Positions 53,091 to 61,637 of a stretch of 64,000 nucleotides of DNA are shown here, in pieces (position 1 is the first letter of the stretch; every line of letters begins with the position of its first letter). Both the position numbers and the translations under genes were made by a program. The stretch lies in NCBI RefSeq assembly GCF_017357525.1, contig NZ_CP036172.1, forward strand, positions 372,001 to 436,000. The letters run 5' to 3'. The notes under the pieces are model-generated. The model saw only the letters and a program-made list of their open reading frames with translations. It was not told where the DNA came from and ran no database searches. The stretch comes from Methanofollis aquaemaris. Lineage in GTDB: Archaea; Halobacteriota; Methanomicrobia; Methanomicrobiales; Methanofollaceae.

Positions 53091-53386
53091 GATATATGTG
53101 TCGTAATGGGGAGAGAAAGGATATCATCTTTGGGAATTGATCCGTGGAAGGGATGGGGTTATATCATTTATTTGTCCCGTATTTCGGCGGCCCGGAGCAC
53201 GCAGTCCCGGCAGTCCTGCATCCCGCAGGCGAACCTGCCTCGAAGAGTGCGGCACCGAAAGAACAATGAGATCGCACGGAAACGATCGTGGAAGGAAAGG
53301 CCATGAACACCGGAATGAGCGGATATACCCTGGGTCGGATCGAACCCGCCGACACTGTCTGGATGGAAAAAGAGATCTAATGGGTC

Positions 53387-53974
53387 TTACAGCATCTCGA
53401 CCTCGTCCTCCTGCATCAGGCGCACCCGCTCCTCGTAGGCGTCGGGGTCGCGGGCGTACTCCCTGACGGCCCGGATCTCGTCTGCCGCCCGCCCGGTCAG
53501 GGCGGCCTGGAGTGCGGCGAGGTCGGCGTCGTGGCGGGTGAGGGCCGCTGCCATCACCGGGGATAAGTAATCCTCTTTTCGCACCGAATCGCCGTCAGCG
53601 GCCAGGTGCTCGATCACCGCCTGGTCGTCGCCCAGGACGGCGAGGAGGTGGAGGGCGAGTCTCACCGCCGTGCGGTCATCCCCGGAACATTCGAGGACGA
53701 CGCGAAGCCGCGTGGCCGCGGCCCCCCGGTCTGCCGGGAGTGTCCCCTGCCGCATTGCCGAGGCATATAAAATCTGGAGACCCGTCTGCGCCGCCTTCCC
53801 CCTGAGGTCGAGCACCGCGGCGACGGCGTCCAGGTCTGCAGGCGCGAGCGGGTGCACCGCCTTGTAGAGGAGGAGGTCGTGGAGTGCGGCATGGACCGCA
53901 TCCTCGTCCCCGGACGCCAGGGCCTCCTCCAGATCGGCGGTCCGAAAAATCGTCCTGTTGTCGTCCTGCATCAT
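53387..53974 (-). CDS. HEAT-like helical protein of unknown function
   Basis: A 195-residue acidic, alanine/leucine-rich protein that is predicted almost wholly helical, with repeated units such as LEEALASGDEDAVHAALHDLL and VRLALHLLAVLGDDQAVIEHL, similar to HEAT-type scaffolds. No catalytic motif. Start ATG 53974 with GGGAA in front; the longer frame to 54076 would overlap the promoter side of the divergent small gene. It ends with an acidic tail (QEDEVEML). Confidence 0.75.
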   Translation of the reverse strand: MMQDDNRTIFRTADLEEALASGDEDAVHAALHDLLLYKAVHPLAPADLDAVAAVLDLRGKAAQTGLQILYASAMRQGTLPADRGAAATRLRVVLECSGDDRTAVRLALHLLAVLGDDQAVIEHLAADGDSVRKEDYLSPVMAAALTRHDADLAALQAALTGRAADEIRAVREYARDPDAYEERVRLMQEDEVEML

Positions 53975-54090
53975 ATTCCCGGAGATCACTCGCACCGACA
54001 ACGCATGAAGGTGCCGTTGCCTGACGAAGACGACCCTCCACAAGGTTGATACCTGCCGCCCCCGACTCTCAGTCATCAGAGGAAGAGACG

Positions 54091-54354
54091 ATGCTGCATA
54101 CCCGTGAGATTATCAAAAAACTCTGGGACGCCCAGGGATACGGCAACCTCGCCATCTGGGAGGACGGGTCCACCGAGGTAGTGGCGCCGGAATCACAGCC
54201 GGAGAAAGGAGGCAAAGCACCCCTTGTCGTGCTCAAGCCCCTCGCCATGGTGGCCGGGTTTCCGATGCTCGATTATGCCCTCCATGACGCCGAACTCCTG
54301 GCCGCGGTTGAGAAGGCCATCCAGGATGCCGGGGCCGAGATCGTGCGGGACTGA
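54091..54354 (+). CDS. Small protein of unknown function
   Basis: An 87-residue protein with a beginning MLHTREIIKKLWDAQGYG, a glycine/lysine turn, and a hydrophobic centre (APLVVLKPLAMVAGFPML) followed by helix AELLAAVEKAIQDAG. It could be a small alpha/beta domain. GAGGAAGAG lies 4-12 bases before ATG 54091. Divergent from the HEAT-like gene. Family not recognised. Confidence 0.75.
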   Translation: MLHTREIIKKLWDAQGYGNLAIWEDGSTEVVAPESQPEKGGKAPLVVLKPLAMVAGFPMLDYALHDAELLAAVEKAIQDAGAEIVRD

Positions 54355-54539
54355 GGGGGACGCACCTAACCCGCGCCGCTCCCTCCCCTTTAACCCGGCG
54401 CTTTCATGGCATAGGGCAGGCATTTAGTGGAGAATTGAGGAGTGCCCCGCATAGAAGAGAGGGTAAACATTACCGCTCTGCATTCAGGCACCCAAGGATT
54501 CATCACCTATAAGTGTTATTTTATAAGTGGAGACCTGAA

Positions 54540-54800
54540 ATGGAAACCAGCAAGTTGTATGTCGGAAACCTGACATATTCGGTAACTGAAGACCAGTTAG
54601 AAGAATTGTTTTCCCAGTACGGCGAAGTCAAGAGCGTCCGTGTTATTGAGCGCAAGGGATTCGGATTCGTTGAGATGGGCACCCCCGAAGAAGCGGAGAG
54701 CGCAAAGGAAGCCCTGAACGAGACCGAGTTCTCCGGACGTATGCTTCGTATTGACGAAGCCCGCCCGCCGCGCCCGAGAAACGAATACCGGAGATACTGA
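54540..54800 (+). CDS. Archaeal RRM RNA-binding protein
   Basis: An 86-residue single RNA-recognition-motif protein. RNP2 is KLYVGNLTYSV (residues 5-15) and RNP1 is KGFGFVEM (about 39-46), both with the aromatic residues that stack on RNA bases. A basic RPPRPRNEYRRY tail follows. These glycine-poor RRM proteins are common in Methanomicrobia and in cyanobacteria as cold-induced RNA chaperones, but are rare in archaea otherwise. GTGGAGA lies before ATG 54540, and two TATA-like boxes (about 54503 and 54517) stand upstream, so expression is probably strong. GC is lower than in the neighbours. Confidence 0.95.
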   Translation: METSKLYVGNLTYSVTEDQLEELFSQYGEVKSVRVIERKGFGFVEMGTPEEAESAKEALNETEFSGRMLRIDEARPPRPRNEYRRY

Positions 54801-54862
54801 GTTTTTCTCTTTCTCCTTTTTTAGGGTGTGCGATCTGTCACATCCCGATTGATCGATCAGCG

Positions 54863-55588
54863 TCAGCGCTCTCGTATCGTCTTTCCGACTGGCATGAGGT
54901 AGAGCGGATGCTCATCCTCGTTCATCCCGAGCACGCGCCCGACATCATCGTCATGGAACGCCCCGATCGAGACGGTTCCGAGTCCGAGGGACGCGGCCTG
55001 GAGGTAGATGTTCTGCGCCGCATGCCCTGCCTCCATATGCACGTACCTGATCCCGCGCTCCCCGTATTTCCCGGTGGTCCGCTCGTACACGCCTGCGATC
55101 GCAATGACGGCGGCGGCGTCCCCGACCGCCGACTGGTTGAGCGCCGCACCCGATAGGTCGCGCCTGCGATCTCCTTCTGCGACACGGTCGAGTCGATGCT
55201 CCGCCGGGAGGTAGCGGTAGACGCCGGCGGGCAGGTCGGCCACCTCGCCTGCCGCCACGTAGACCTCAAGCGGGTACAGCGCTCCGGCAGACGGGGCGGT
55301 TCTGAAGCCGGTCGGATCGTCGGTCACCCCCTGGGCCGCCCAGAGGAGTTGTGAGAGTTCTTGCAGGGTCAGCAGGCCGTCGGCGTACTCCCGCACCGAG
55401 CGGCGGGCCGCGAGCACCTCCTCGATTGATCGCCCGCCGTCCTTCCGGGGCGCCGGGAGTTGTACGCTCTTTTCTTCACGTTCTTCTGCCGGTGTCCGGA
55501 CCTCTGTGGTCTGCAGTGTGGAGAAGACCATCGTCAACCCGACGGTCATCATGATCGTAACAAAAAGCATGAGCAGCAGATAGTTCAT
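54863..55588 (-). CDS. Membrane-anchored SagB-type nitroreductase
   Basis: A 241-residue protein with an N-terminal membrane helix (about 2-24), a linker, and a nitroreductase-fold FMN oxidoreductase domain. Motifs: SIEEVLAARRSVREYADGLLTLQELSQLLWAAQG (read in parts) for FMN binding, APSAGALYPLEVYV typical of SagB-like members, and AGHAAQNIYLQAASLGLGTVSIG. The membrane anchor is unusual for nitroreductases and suggests action on the outer face or at the membrane. Start ATG 55588 with GGGGTCAGG in front gives the helix at the very N-terminus. Confidence 0.9.
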   Translation of the reverse strand: MNYLLLMLFVTIMMTVGLTMVFSTLQTTEVRTPAEEREEKSVQLPAPRKDGGRSIEEVLAARRSVREYADGLLTLQELSQLLWAAQGVTDDPTGFRTAPSAGALYPLEVYVAAGEVADLPAGVYRYLPAEHRLDRVAEGDRRRDLSGAALNQSAVGDAAAVIAIAGVYERTTGKYGERGIRYVHMEAGHAAQNIYLQAASLGLGTVSIGAFHDDDVGRVLGMNEDEHPLYLMPVGKTIRER

Positions 55589-55684
55589 CCTGACCCCTCT
55601 CATGTGGGGCATACCCTGCGCTCTAATATTTATACCGCTCCCCTCGGGAGAGGCGTGAAAAAAGATGAGGACTGATCCCTTCGG

Positions 55685-56752
55685 TTACGTCCGGGTGTCT
55701 TCGCCGAGGTGATCGAGGAGGAAGACCGCGATCTCCTGGCGGGCGACGGCGGCCTCGGGGACGGGGGAGCCCTCGAAGATGTGCCACATGCCTTCGTAGA
55801 CGATGAGTTCCGCGTCGACGCCGTCGTGCGTCATCTTCCGGTGGATCCTGGAGCACTCGCTCAGGAGGAGGTCGCGGGTGCCGGTGACGACGAGGGTGGG
55901 CGGGTAGTCGGCCGAGTAGTTTGCATAGAGGGGGGAGAGGAGCGGGTCGGTGCGATCGTGACCTGCGGCGTAGATGGCGAACCCGGTGAGGAGGGTCTCC
56001 TGGGAGAGGACGGGGTCGAGGCCGTCGTTGGTGTACAGGCTGTCGCTGCCGCCGGTGAGGTCGACGGCCGGGGAGAGGAGGGCGAGGGCGGCGGGCATGG
56101 GGAGGTCGTTCTCGTGGGCCCTGACCATGGTGGCGAGGGCGAGGTTGCCGCCGGCCGAGTCGCCCATGACGACGATCTTCGCGGGGTCGTGCTCTTTGAT
56201 CAGGCTCTCGTAGACGGTGTAGCAGTCGTCAAGCGGTGCGGGGTAGGGGTGGTCGGGTGCGAGACGGTAGTCGACCGAGTAGACGGTGAGCCCGAGATCT
56301 TCTGCGAAGAGGTAGGCGATGGGGTACTCGGCGCTGTTGAAGATCCAGTCGCCGCCGTGGATGTAGATGGCGATGGGGTCGGCGGACGTGGCGTTCGTCG
56401 GGGTGATGACGAGGACCGGGACGCCGGCGATCTCTTCAGTCTCTGCACTCTCCATATGGCTGCGGAGTGCGTCGAGGACCGGTTTCTTCGCTTCGGCACT
56501 CATCGCCCTGGCCTTCTGCACTTCTTCGAGGGGGATGTTGGCCGGGACGGTGACGGCGGTGGTGGTCGTGAGGATTTCCTGCGCTTCGGCGCTGATGTCG
56601 GTGGGGATGGGGATGTCAGGCGTTTGCGTGGGTGTGGGCGTCGATGTCGTCGGGGTTGTCGGCGCCGGGGTCTGGACGCATCCTGCGGAAATCATGGCGA
56701 TTGCAAGGAGGAGGGCGGCGGCCAGCAGGCGGTTGCGGGATGGTGTGTTCAT
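55685..56752 (-). CDS. Exported alpha/beta-hydrolase (HSL-type esterase) lipoprotein
   Basis: A 355-residue lipoprotein. The signal peptide ends ISAGC (Cys about 25), a Thr/Pro stalk follows (about 26-46), then an alpha/beta hydrolase domain. The oxyanion motif HGGDW (about 146), nucleophile GDSAGGN (about 214-220), and the late Asp/His (TGTRDLL, MWHIFEG) give the catalytic triad of hormone-sensitive-lipase-type esterases. It likely cleaves small esters outside the cell. GAGGTC precedes ATG 56752. Confidence 0.93.
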   Translation of the reverse strand: MNTPSRNRLLAAALLLAIAMISAGCVQTPAPTTPTTSTPTPTQTPDIPIPTDISAEAQEILTTTTAVTVPANIPLEEVQKARAMSAEAKKPVLDALRSHMESAETEEIAGVPVLVITPTNATSADPIAIYIHGGDWIFNSAEYPIAYLFAEDLGLTVYSVDYRLAPDHPYPAPLDDCYTVYESLIKEHDPAKIVVMGDSAGGNLALATMVRAHENDLPMPAALALLSPAVDLTGGSDSLYTNDGLDPVLSQETLLTGFAIYAAGHDRTDPLLSPLYANYSADYPPTLVVTGTRDLLLSECSRIHRKMTHDGVDAELIVYEGMWHIFEGSPVPEAAVARQEIAVFLLDHLGEDTRT

Positions 56753-57268
56753 GGTCTTGACCTCGGATAGGTTCTTTCTCAAGAGTATTTCTGGAGACGA
56801 TAAACGTCTTCTGATTATTTTGAGGATGTTTCCCGGAGGGGAGAGGTCATCAGGCGCCGCTTTCGGATCGGGTCTGCGACCATGGATGCCCGGCCGACGC
56901 TAACTTCTGTCATGGTGCAACAGAATCGGTTCGGCGTCCTGCCTTACCGGGCAGGATATAGTCGTGCGACGCCAAAAGATGGACGTTTAAGTGGTGTGTG
57001 CGCATGGTGTTGATGCAGACGACGCCGCACGGTCTGGAGATGTCGTCATCCCTATCGGGATATGATATGTGGACTGCATCTCCGACCAATAGTGTTGATC
57101 ATTTTGGTATTTTATTGTTTTTGTGGGCGCGGTTTTCAAAATGATCGCACATTTAATGAGATTCATTCATGTTTATTCATGATGAATTTTAAAAGTTCGG
57201 GAACGAGGGTGCGAACCCCCCCTGGCCGCCATCACCTTTTTGTTCTTGTATGTCCATTTTGTAGGAGA
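56753..57268. other. Gene-free stretch before tRNA-Leu
   Basis: No convincing gene. It has a CCTGCC/GGCAGG hairpin with a TTACCG-type loop at about 56939-56956, and becomes AT-rich from about 57080, which can hold the tRNA promoter. Reading frames here are short and without coding bias. Confidence 0.5.
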
Positions 57269-57352
57269 GCGAGGGTAGCCAAGTTGGCCAAAGGCGCCGG
57301 ACTTAAGATCCGGTCCCGCAGGGGTCCATGGGTTCGAATCCCATCCCTCGCA
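57269..57352 (+). tRNA. tRNA-Leu (anticodon TAA)
   Basis: An 84-base class II tRNA. Acceptor GCGAGGG pairs with CCCTCGC; anticodon stem CCGGA/TCCGG carries loop CTTAAGA with anticodon TAA, reading TTA. The long variable arm (CCCGCAGGGGT region) is typical of Leu. T arm ATGGG-TTCGAAT-CCCAT. No intron, no CCA. Confidence 0.95.
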
Positions 57353-57717
57353 TTCATTCTCCGGGTTGCAGTTTGTTGAAAAAACGTCACTTCTGGAATT
57401 GTCCATTTCCTGATGGTGGGGGATTTCATGATCTGGCGAGGGAAGATCTGCGAACTGTCGAAAAATGAAAATCTTGATTGTCGTACCAGATAGTTTCCTC
57501 AGGTGATTTGACTCAGACTAGCAGATTATGTCAGATTTGAGAGCTGACACAATATTTTAAAATTACATATTGCCGACTGTTAAAAGTTGTAAAAATATCT
57601 GTTGTATTGGTCAGCTTTTCGTTTATTCGAAGATTATTCAGGGTTTTACAGCGATACGGGTTTATAAGAAGAAAAAGATACAAATTAAACCAGACTTAGG
57701 CCTGACGAGGAAACTAT
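57353..57717. other. Gene-free AT-rich leader/promoter region
   Basis: No gene. A TTTATAAG box at 57661-57668 is a good TATA for the small lysine-rich gene, with initiation expected near 57690 and GAGG at 57707-57710. Further AT tracts occur at 57545-57570. Confidence 0.55.
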
Positions 57718-57855
57718 ATGGCAATGAGCAAGAAACAACTGGGGAAGCAGAACAAAGTGAAGAAGGCCAAGGCAGAAGAGCTCTCAAAGCAGGCGGCCGG
57801 GGGCAACGAGGCCGCCAAGAAGAAGCTCAAGAAGCTCAACAAAAAGATCAAGTGA
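57718..57855 (+). CDS. 45-residue lysine-rich small protein
   Basis: A very basic protein (about 16 Lys in 45 residues, no aromatic residue, no Cys) reading MAMSKKQLGKQNKVKKAKAE, a short acidic/Ser/Gln patch, GGNEAAKKKLKKLNKKIK at the end. A helix-rich nucleic-acid-binding or ribosome-associated role is plausible by composition. It has all signs of a true gene: TATA box (57661-57668), GAGG ribosome site before ATG 57718, high-GC third positions unlike the AT-rich surroundings, and a T-run right after the stop. No family recognised. Confidence 0.8.
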   Translation: MAMSKKQLGKQNKVKKAKAEELSKQAAGGNEAAKKKLKKLNKKIK

Positions 57856-57876
57856 GCAGCCAGGAATTTTCAACGA

Positions 57877-57890
57877 TTTTTCTTTTTTTT
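57877..57890 (+). terminator. T-run after small lysine-rich gene
   Basis: TTTTTCTTTTTTTT starts 22 bases after the stop at 57855. T-runs are the archaeal intrinsic terminator; it supports a monocistronic transcript for the small gene. Confidence 0.6.
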
Positions 57891-58227
57891 AAGGGCCAGA
57901 GCGTGAACGGATTGCCCCCGCGAACAAAAGGAGGCACCACGCGAATGAAGAATGGCCGTGAGCATGCCCGACGTGGCCGGTGCCGCAAGCACGGGGCATC
58001 GACCGCCCTCTCCGGAGTCGGCGGTGAGGTGCGTGGCGAGGAAGTCGCGGGCGGTCGGAGACGGCAGAAAAAGATCCCGGATCATCAGGACGCGGTGGGA
58101 CGGGAGCCTGCGAGCGGTCCATGGTGGTCATATCGATCCACACTCTTGAAGGCACGCGTTCACTTTCACGGCGCACAGGCCATACTTATCACAAATATTG
58201 TATCATCATTATCTATGCCACGCGAAT

Positions 58228-58557
58228 GTGGCGAAAATATCCGGAACCGGCGGAGTGGGCTGCCGTTCCTGCGATGAAGACCATGCACTCGTCACCGACG
58301 CCGACGCCGACACGTTACCGCCGTGTCGCCGGTGTTTGGGGGATGAGTTCGGGAGAGGTTCATGGCAACCTCAGCATGATGGTCTGAGTCTTTCACCCTT
58401 CACTGAACTTCCTTTTTTTTTTTGTTGTCGAAATCCTGCATTCCACCTGCGAAGGGGAACATCCGGAAGGAGGCGTGCGGTGCGTCACGACCTGACCGAA
58501 TCGATGCCATCAAATGACGACTTCACAATCCACGCACATTTCAGATCAGAAATGTGA
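58228..58557 (+). pseudogene. Possible broken zinc-ribbon protein
   Basis: From GTG 58228 the frame reads VAKISGTGGVGCRSCDEDHALVTDADADTLPPCRRCLGDEF (in parts), a two-knuckle zinc-ribbon pattern CxxC...CxxC. After that it runs on without similarity through a T-rich tract to 58557; an alternative frame ends at 58387. Normal proteins of this type stop soon after the second knuckle, so a frameshift near 58350 is likely. It may still be read. Confidence 0.35.
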
Positions 58558-58602
58558 CAGAAATGTGACAGAAATGTGACAGAAATGTGACAGAAATGTG
58601 AC
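58548..58602. repeat. Five 11-bp tandem repeats (iteron-like array)
   Basis: AGAAATGTGAC is repeated five times without variation. On the left, CACATTTC before the array mirrors GAAATGTG of the first unit, and on the right, TCACATT mirrors AATGTGA of the last, so inverted half sites cap both ends. An 11-base period equals about one helical turn, as in iterons or cooperative operators. Confidence 0.9.
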
Positions 58603-58627
58603 AATCACATTCTGGATCACATTTTCT

Positions 58628-58870
58628 TCAGCCTCGATAGACATACCTGCTCCCCCGCCCCTTTCCCTCAAGGCCGATCTGCGGATCTTCCTGCTGGAGT
58701 TGCTGCATCAACCGCACCGCCTGATACCGGTCCGGACGGGTAAACCGCCGGATCTCCGCGTTCGACAACCCCGCCTCACCGCGCTCGGCCCGCTGCCTGA
58801 GCACGCTCAACACCCGCGTCGTCGCCGCCTCCCGGTCGATCCGTCGGTCGCGGTCAGGGTGGCCCGCCGC
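58628..58870 (-). pseudogene. C-terminal remnant of schlafen/RecG-like (COG2865-type) protein
   Basis: About 70 residues on the minus strand read RRIDREAATTRVLSVLRQRAER, then GLSNAEIRRFTRPDRYQAVRLM and end GRGSRYVYRG. This is the winged-helix end of AlbA_2/schlafen-type ATP-binding regulators annotated as putative transcriptional regulators or RecG-like. The rest of the gene (normally 400 or more residues) is absent upstream, where frames are broken. Remnant only. Confidence 0.6.
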
Positions 58871-59742
58871 CATCAGTCGGTGGTGAAGGTCGGGACGAAG
58901 AACCCGGTTGGTGCCCCGCCTTGAAAAACACCCCAAAAAACGCGCCGATTTCCGTCCATCTCTCCCGCCCTTTCCTCGCCCGCACCGGCACCTTCCCCCA
59001 TGCGATGTCCGGCAACCACCTCTACCCTCCATTCTGACCCCGATATACCCGCGGTTTCCACGCTCAACCCGTCAAAATACCGCCAGAATAACAATTTCCC
59101 AAACGCAGTCCATTCCACCCGGATCAGCGGGCCCAAAATCGAAATCCTGACCCATATCGGGGAGACCCTGGGGGGGGGGAGGAGAGATCCCATCTCCATA
59201 TTCCGCGCCTGCACCACCCGGGCAAAACACCCTCGAAACCTTCCGGGCATCTCATGCTCTCTTCTGTTGCGTCCAGGTCGCTCTTCACCCGGGCAAACTC
59301 CGGGTGGTCCAGGACGCCCGGCAACGTCTCTTGCAACCGTCCCCCTCTTTTTTCATCGGTTTTCAGCAGGTTACGGATGATGGCGTCACCCAACGGACGA
59401 TGCGGAGTGCGTTGATCACGATTCGAACCCCGACACGGCGATACCGCCGGATCGTTTCCACCATTCCGGGGATCGCACTCACACCCACACCCGGACACAG
59501 AGGAACCGGTGCCACCGGGTGCGTGTGCGTTTTGCTGTACTTCAGTAATAAGAGAGAGACGCGTCTCTCTATCTGTACTAATACTATCAGATCCAGAACC
59601 GTTCCCGGCCGCTCGATCTTCGCAGACGTCGCTGCAATCCTGCGGGAAATCTGCTGGAATGGTGCAAGAGTCGGCGGGGCCGGGACCATCCGACCACCGC
59701 ATCGGATCAGATTTATCAATTCACGCCGACTTTATGCCCATC

Positions 59743-60606
59743 ATGCACAGGACGATCGCGCTCATCTTCATCTGCACCCTCCTCTCTGCCGGATGCCTCT
59801 CACCAGAACCTCCGCAGACGGAGGAGGGCGTCCGCCCGGTCGCGCCGGGAGCGAACATCTCCCTCTTTGAGGGCCAGGGGGTCTACACCGGGATCATCGG
59901 CGAAGAGACCCCTGATATCCCGGCAAACTACAGCATGGGAACGGTCACCATCCCACCGGGCAATGCCACGTCCCCGCACCGACTGGTCGGGACCACCGAG
60001 TTCGTCTATCTGACCGGCGGCGAGGCCGAGATCAGGTGCGACAACCAGATCGTGACCGCCCGTGCAGGCGAGGCCGTGCTCCTGCCCGCAGGCGTGCTCC
60101 AGTCGATCGCCTCGGTCGGGGAGACCGACCTCCGGTATGTCGACGTGATCCAGCCACCTTTCTCGGCGAAAAACGAGATCTCGGGCGACGACCTCGCGGC
60201 CCTCGCGGGGACGACCGACGGCGTCCCGGTCGTCTTCCCCGACCCCAGGGAAGGGATCGAGTGGGATCTCGGCTCTGAGATGATGATCTACACCCTGGCA
60301 AACCCGGTGCTGATGGAGGAGATGAACCTCCCGATCGAGTACAGCGTCGCGTACGTCGAACTCCTCCCCGGCGGCTCGATCGGATACAACCGGCTCAACG
60401 GCTCCTCCGAGGTGGTCTATGTCCTCGACGGCGAGGTCGAGGTCTTCACCCCTGACGCCGGAGCGGTGCGGGTTCCCGCCGGAACTGCGGCGTACGTCCC
60501 GCCCGACCGCGTGAAAGGCTACCGGAACGTCGCGGCGACGAACTCGACGATGCTCAGCTTCGTCGACCCGGCCTGGACGCCTGAGCGGACCGAGATGCTG
60601 GAGTGA
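59743..60606 (+). CDS. Cupin-domain lipoprotein
   Basis: A 287-residue lipoprotein with signal and lipobox LSAGC (Cys about 16) and two cupin-like beta barrels in tandem: about 60-125 (VTIPPGNATSPHRLVGTTEFVYLTGGEAEI in parts) and about 190-265 (VELLPGGSIGYNRLNGSSEVVYVLDGEVEV in parts). Metal His residues are mostly replaced (one His, then Asn/Arg), so sugar or small-ligand binding rather than a metal reaction is likely. ATG 59743 or ATG 59734; a TTTATCA box at about 59712 predicts a leaderless transcript. Outer-face location. Confidence 0.88.
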   Translation: MHRTIALIFICTLLSAGCLSPEPPQTEEGVRPVAPGANISLFEGQGVYTGIIGEETPDIPANYSMGTVTIPPGNATSPHRLVGTTEFVYLTGGEAEIRCDNQIVTARAGEAVLLPAGVLQSIASVGETDLRYVDVIQPPFSAKNEISGDDLAALAGTTDGVPVVFPDPREGIEWDLGSEMMIYTLANPVLMEEMNLPIEYSVAYVELLPGGSIGYNRLNGSSEVVYVLDGEVEVFTPDAGAVRVPAGTAAYVPPDRVKGYRNVAATNSTMLSFVDPAWTPERTEMLE

Positions 60607-60646
60607 GAGGTCGAGAAAAAAAGTGATCTTCTGGTCTGGCACGTCC

Positions 60647-61483
60647 TCAGACGAGGGGGCGGATGACGACCAGACGCCACTCCGTACCGTGCAGACCGAC
60701 CGTCGTCCAGTACGCCTCCTTCCGGACGATCCCTTCAAAGCCGGTGTCATAGAAGGAGTAGGTCGCATGCCCCGACCAGTTCCCGGAAAAAGATCGTGCA
60801 GTCTCGAGGATCTCCGGGAAGTCTGCATACATGGATTCGTTGAGCGTCTCCTTCCCGATCTCTTCGGGGTCCGCATCGTAGAGCACCAGACCGCCTGCCT
60901 GGGCGGCCATCACGGCATAGGGCGTCCCGTTGATCGCGGACTCTGCGTGCTCGCCGACGAGACGGTCGGGCAGGAAGGAGATGCTCACCATGCCGATCAA
61001 CTCTTCATCCGGCGAGAAGACGGGGCACTCGATCGTCGCTGCGTACCCGCCCTCTGCAAGGGGGAAGAGGTCGGACATCACCGGCGCCTTCCGGTCGAAG
61101 ACCTCCCGCACGACGGCCTGCTCGCCCAGATTGCTCCCGACAAGCCCGAGGTCGGCGGGCCGGGCGGCAGTGACCGTGCCGTTGCGTGCGACCGCGATCG
61201 CCGTGGAGACGGACGGATCGGCCGCCAGCGCACCGTCGAGGAGCGCCTCCGCTTCCGGCCCCGAGAGCCCGGTGCTCTCAAGGCCCGCGGCCGTCTCCGC
61301 CGTCGCCCGGTCGATCGCCGTCAGGCTTCCGGTGACCGTGCCCTGCATCTCGCCGAGGAGGGAGAGCATCTCCACGCGGGCGGCGTCATCGGAGGCATTG
61401 CTCTCCGCCGGGGTCGTGCAGCCGGCGCAGAGAAGGGAGGCCGCCACCAGGACGAGAGCGATCGCCCATGCATGAGATTTCAT
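60647..61483 (-). CDS. Lipoprotein with Cache-like sensor domain
   Basis: A 278-residue lipoprotein. Signal peptide with lipobox LCAGC (Cys about 21), then a helical start (about 30-70) and a PAS-like extracytoplasmic Cache domain (STAIAVARNGTVTAARPADL, VMSDLFPLAEGGYAATIECPVFSPDEELIGMVSISF in parts, VLYDADPEEIGKETL). Normally such domains are part of chemoreceptors or kinases; here it is free and lipid-anchored without signalling module, so it may deliver a ligand to a partner sensor. Convergent with the cupin lipoprotein gene (40 bases between stops). Confidence 0.88.
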   Translation of the reverse strand: MKSHAWAIALVLVAASLLCAGCTTPAESNASDDAARVEMLSLLGEMQGTVTGSLTAIDRATAETAAGLESTGLSGPEAEALLDGALAADPSVSTAIAVARNGTVTAARPADLGLVGSNLGEQAVVREVFDRKAPVMSDLFPLAEGGYAATIECPVFSPDEELIGMVSISFLPDRLVGEHAESAINGTPYAVMAAQAGGLVLYDADPEEIGKETLNESMYADFPEILETARSFSGNWSGHATYSFYDTGFEGIVRKEAYWTTVGLHGTEWRLVVIRPLV

Positions 61484-61607
61484 ACATCACCTCTCGACAG
61501 AAGAGGACAAGAAATCGACGCACGGAGAAGATGGGGAAACACCGGCAAGAGACCATCTCTGATTCGGTTCACGAGGATCGGGAGAGGTGAGAACCACAAT
61601 AACGATA

Positions 61608-61616
61608 CTTTTATTT
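61608..61616 (+). promoter_or_regulatory. TATA box of C69 peptidase gene
   Basis: CTTTTATTT ends 22 bases before ATG 61638, which gives initiation at the start codon. Confidence 0.5.
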
Positions 61617-61637
61617 TCTCTATCTCCACTTCTCCGT

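Larger units (their letters stand above)
57891..59742. other. 1.85-kb stretch of decayed DNA without an intact gene
   Basis: Contains a possible broken zinc-ribbon frame (58228-58557), an 11-bp tandem repeat array (58548-58602), the 3' remnant of a schlafen/RecG-like gene (58628-58870), and no intact gene. Some minus-strand frames between 59124 and 59400 read locally protein-like (LLKTDEKRGGRLQETLPGVL), again suggesting remains of former genes. Confidence 0.6.

Noticed and set aside
57173-57429. Minus-strand frames across tRNA-Leu
   Set aside because: tRNA-derived artefacts (GWDSNPWTPAG-type string).
58628-59032. Complete 134-residue gene
   Set aside because: Only the last 70 or so residues resemble a protein family, as the tail of a much longer one; the first part is Arg/Gly-rich noise.
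59124-59702. 192-residue minus-strand frame
   Set aside because: Low-complexity composition with one short protein-like island; more likely debris than a gene.
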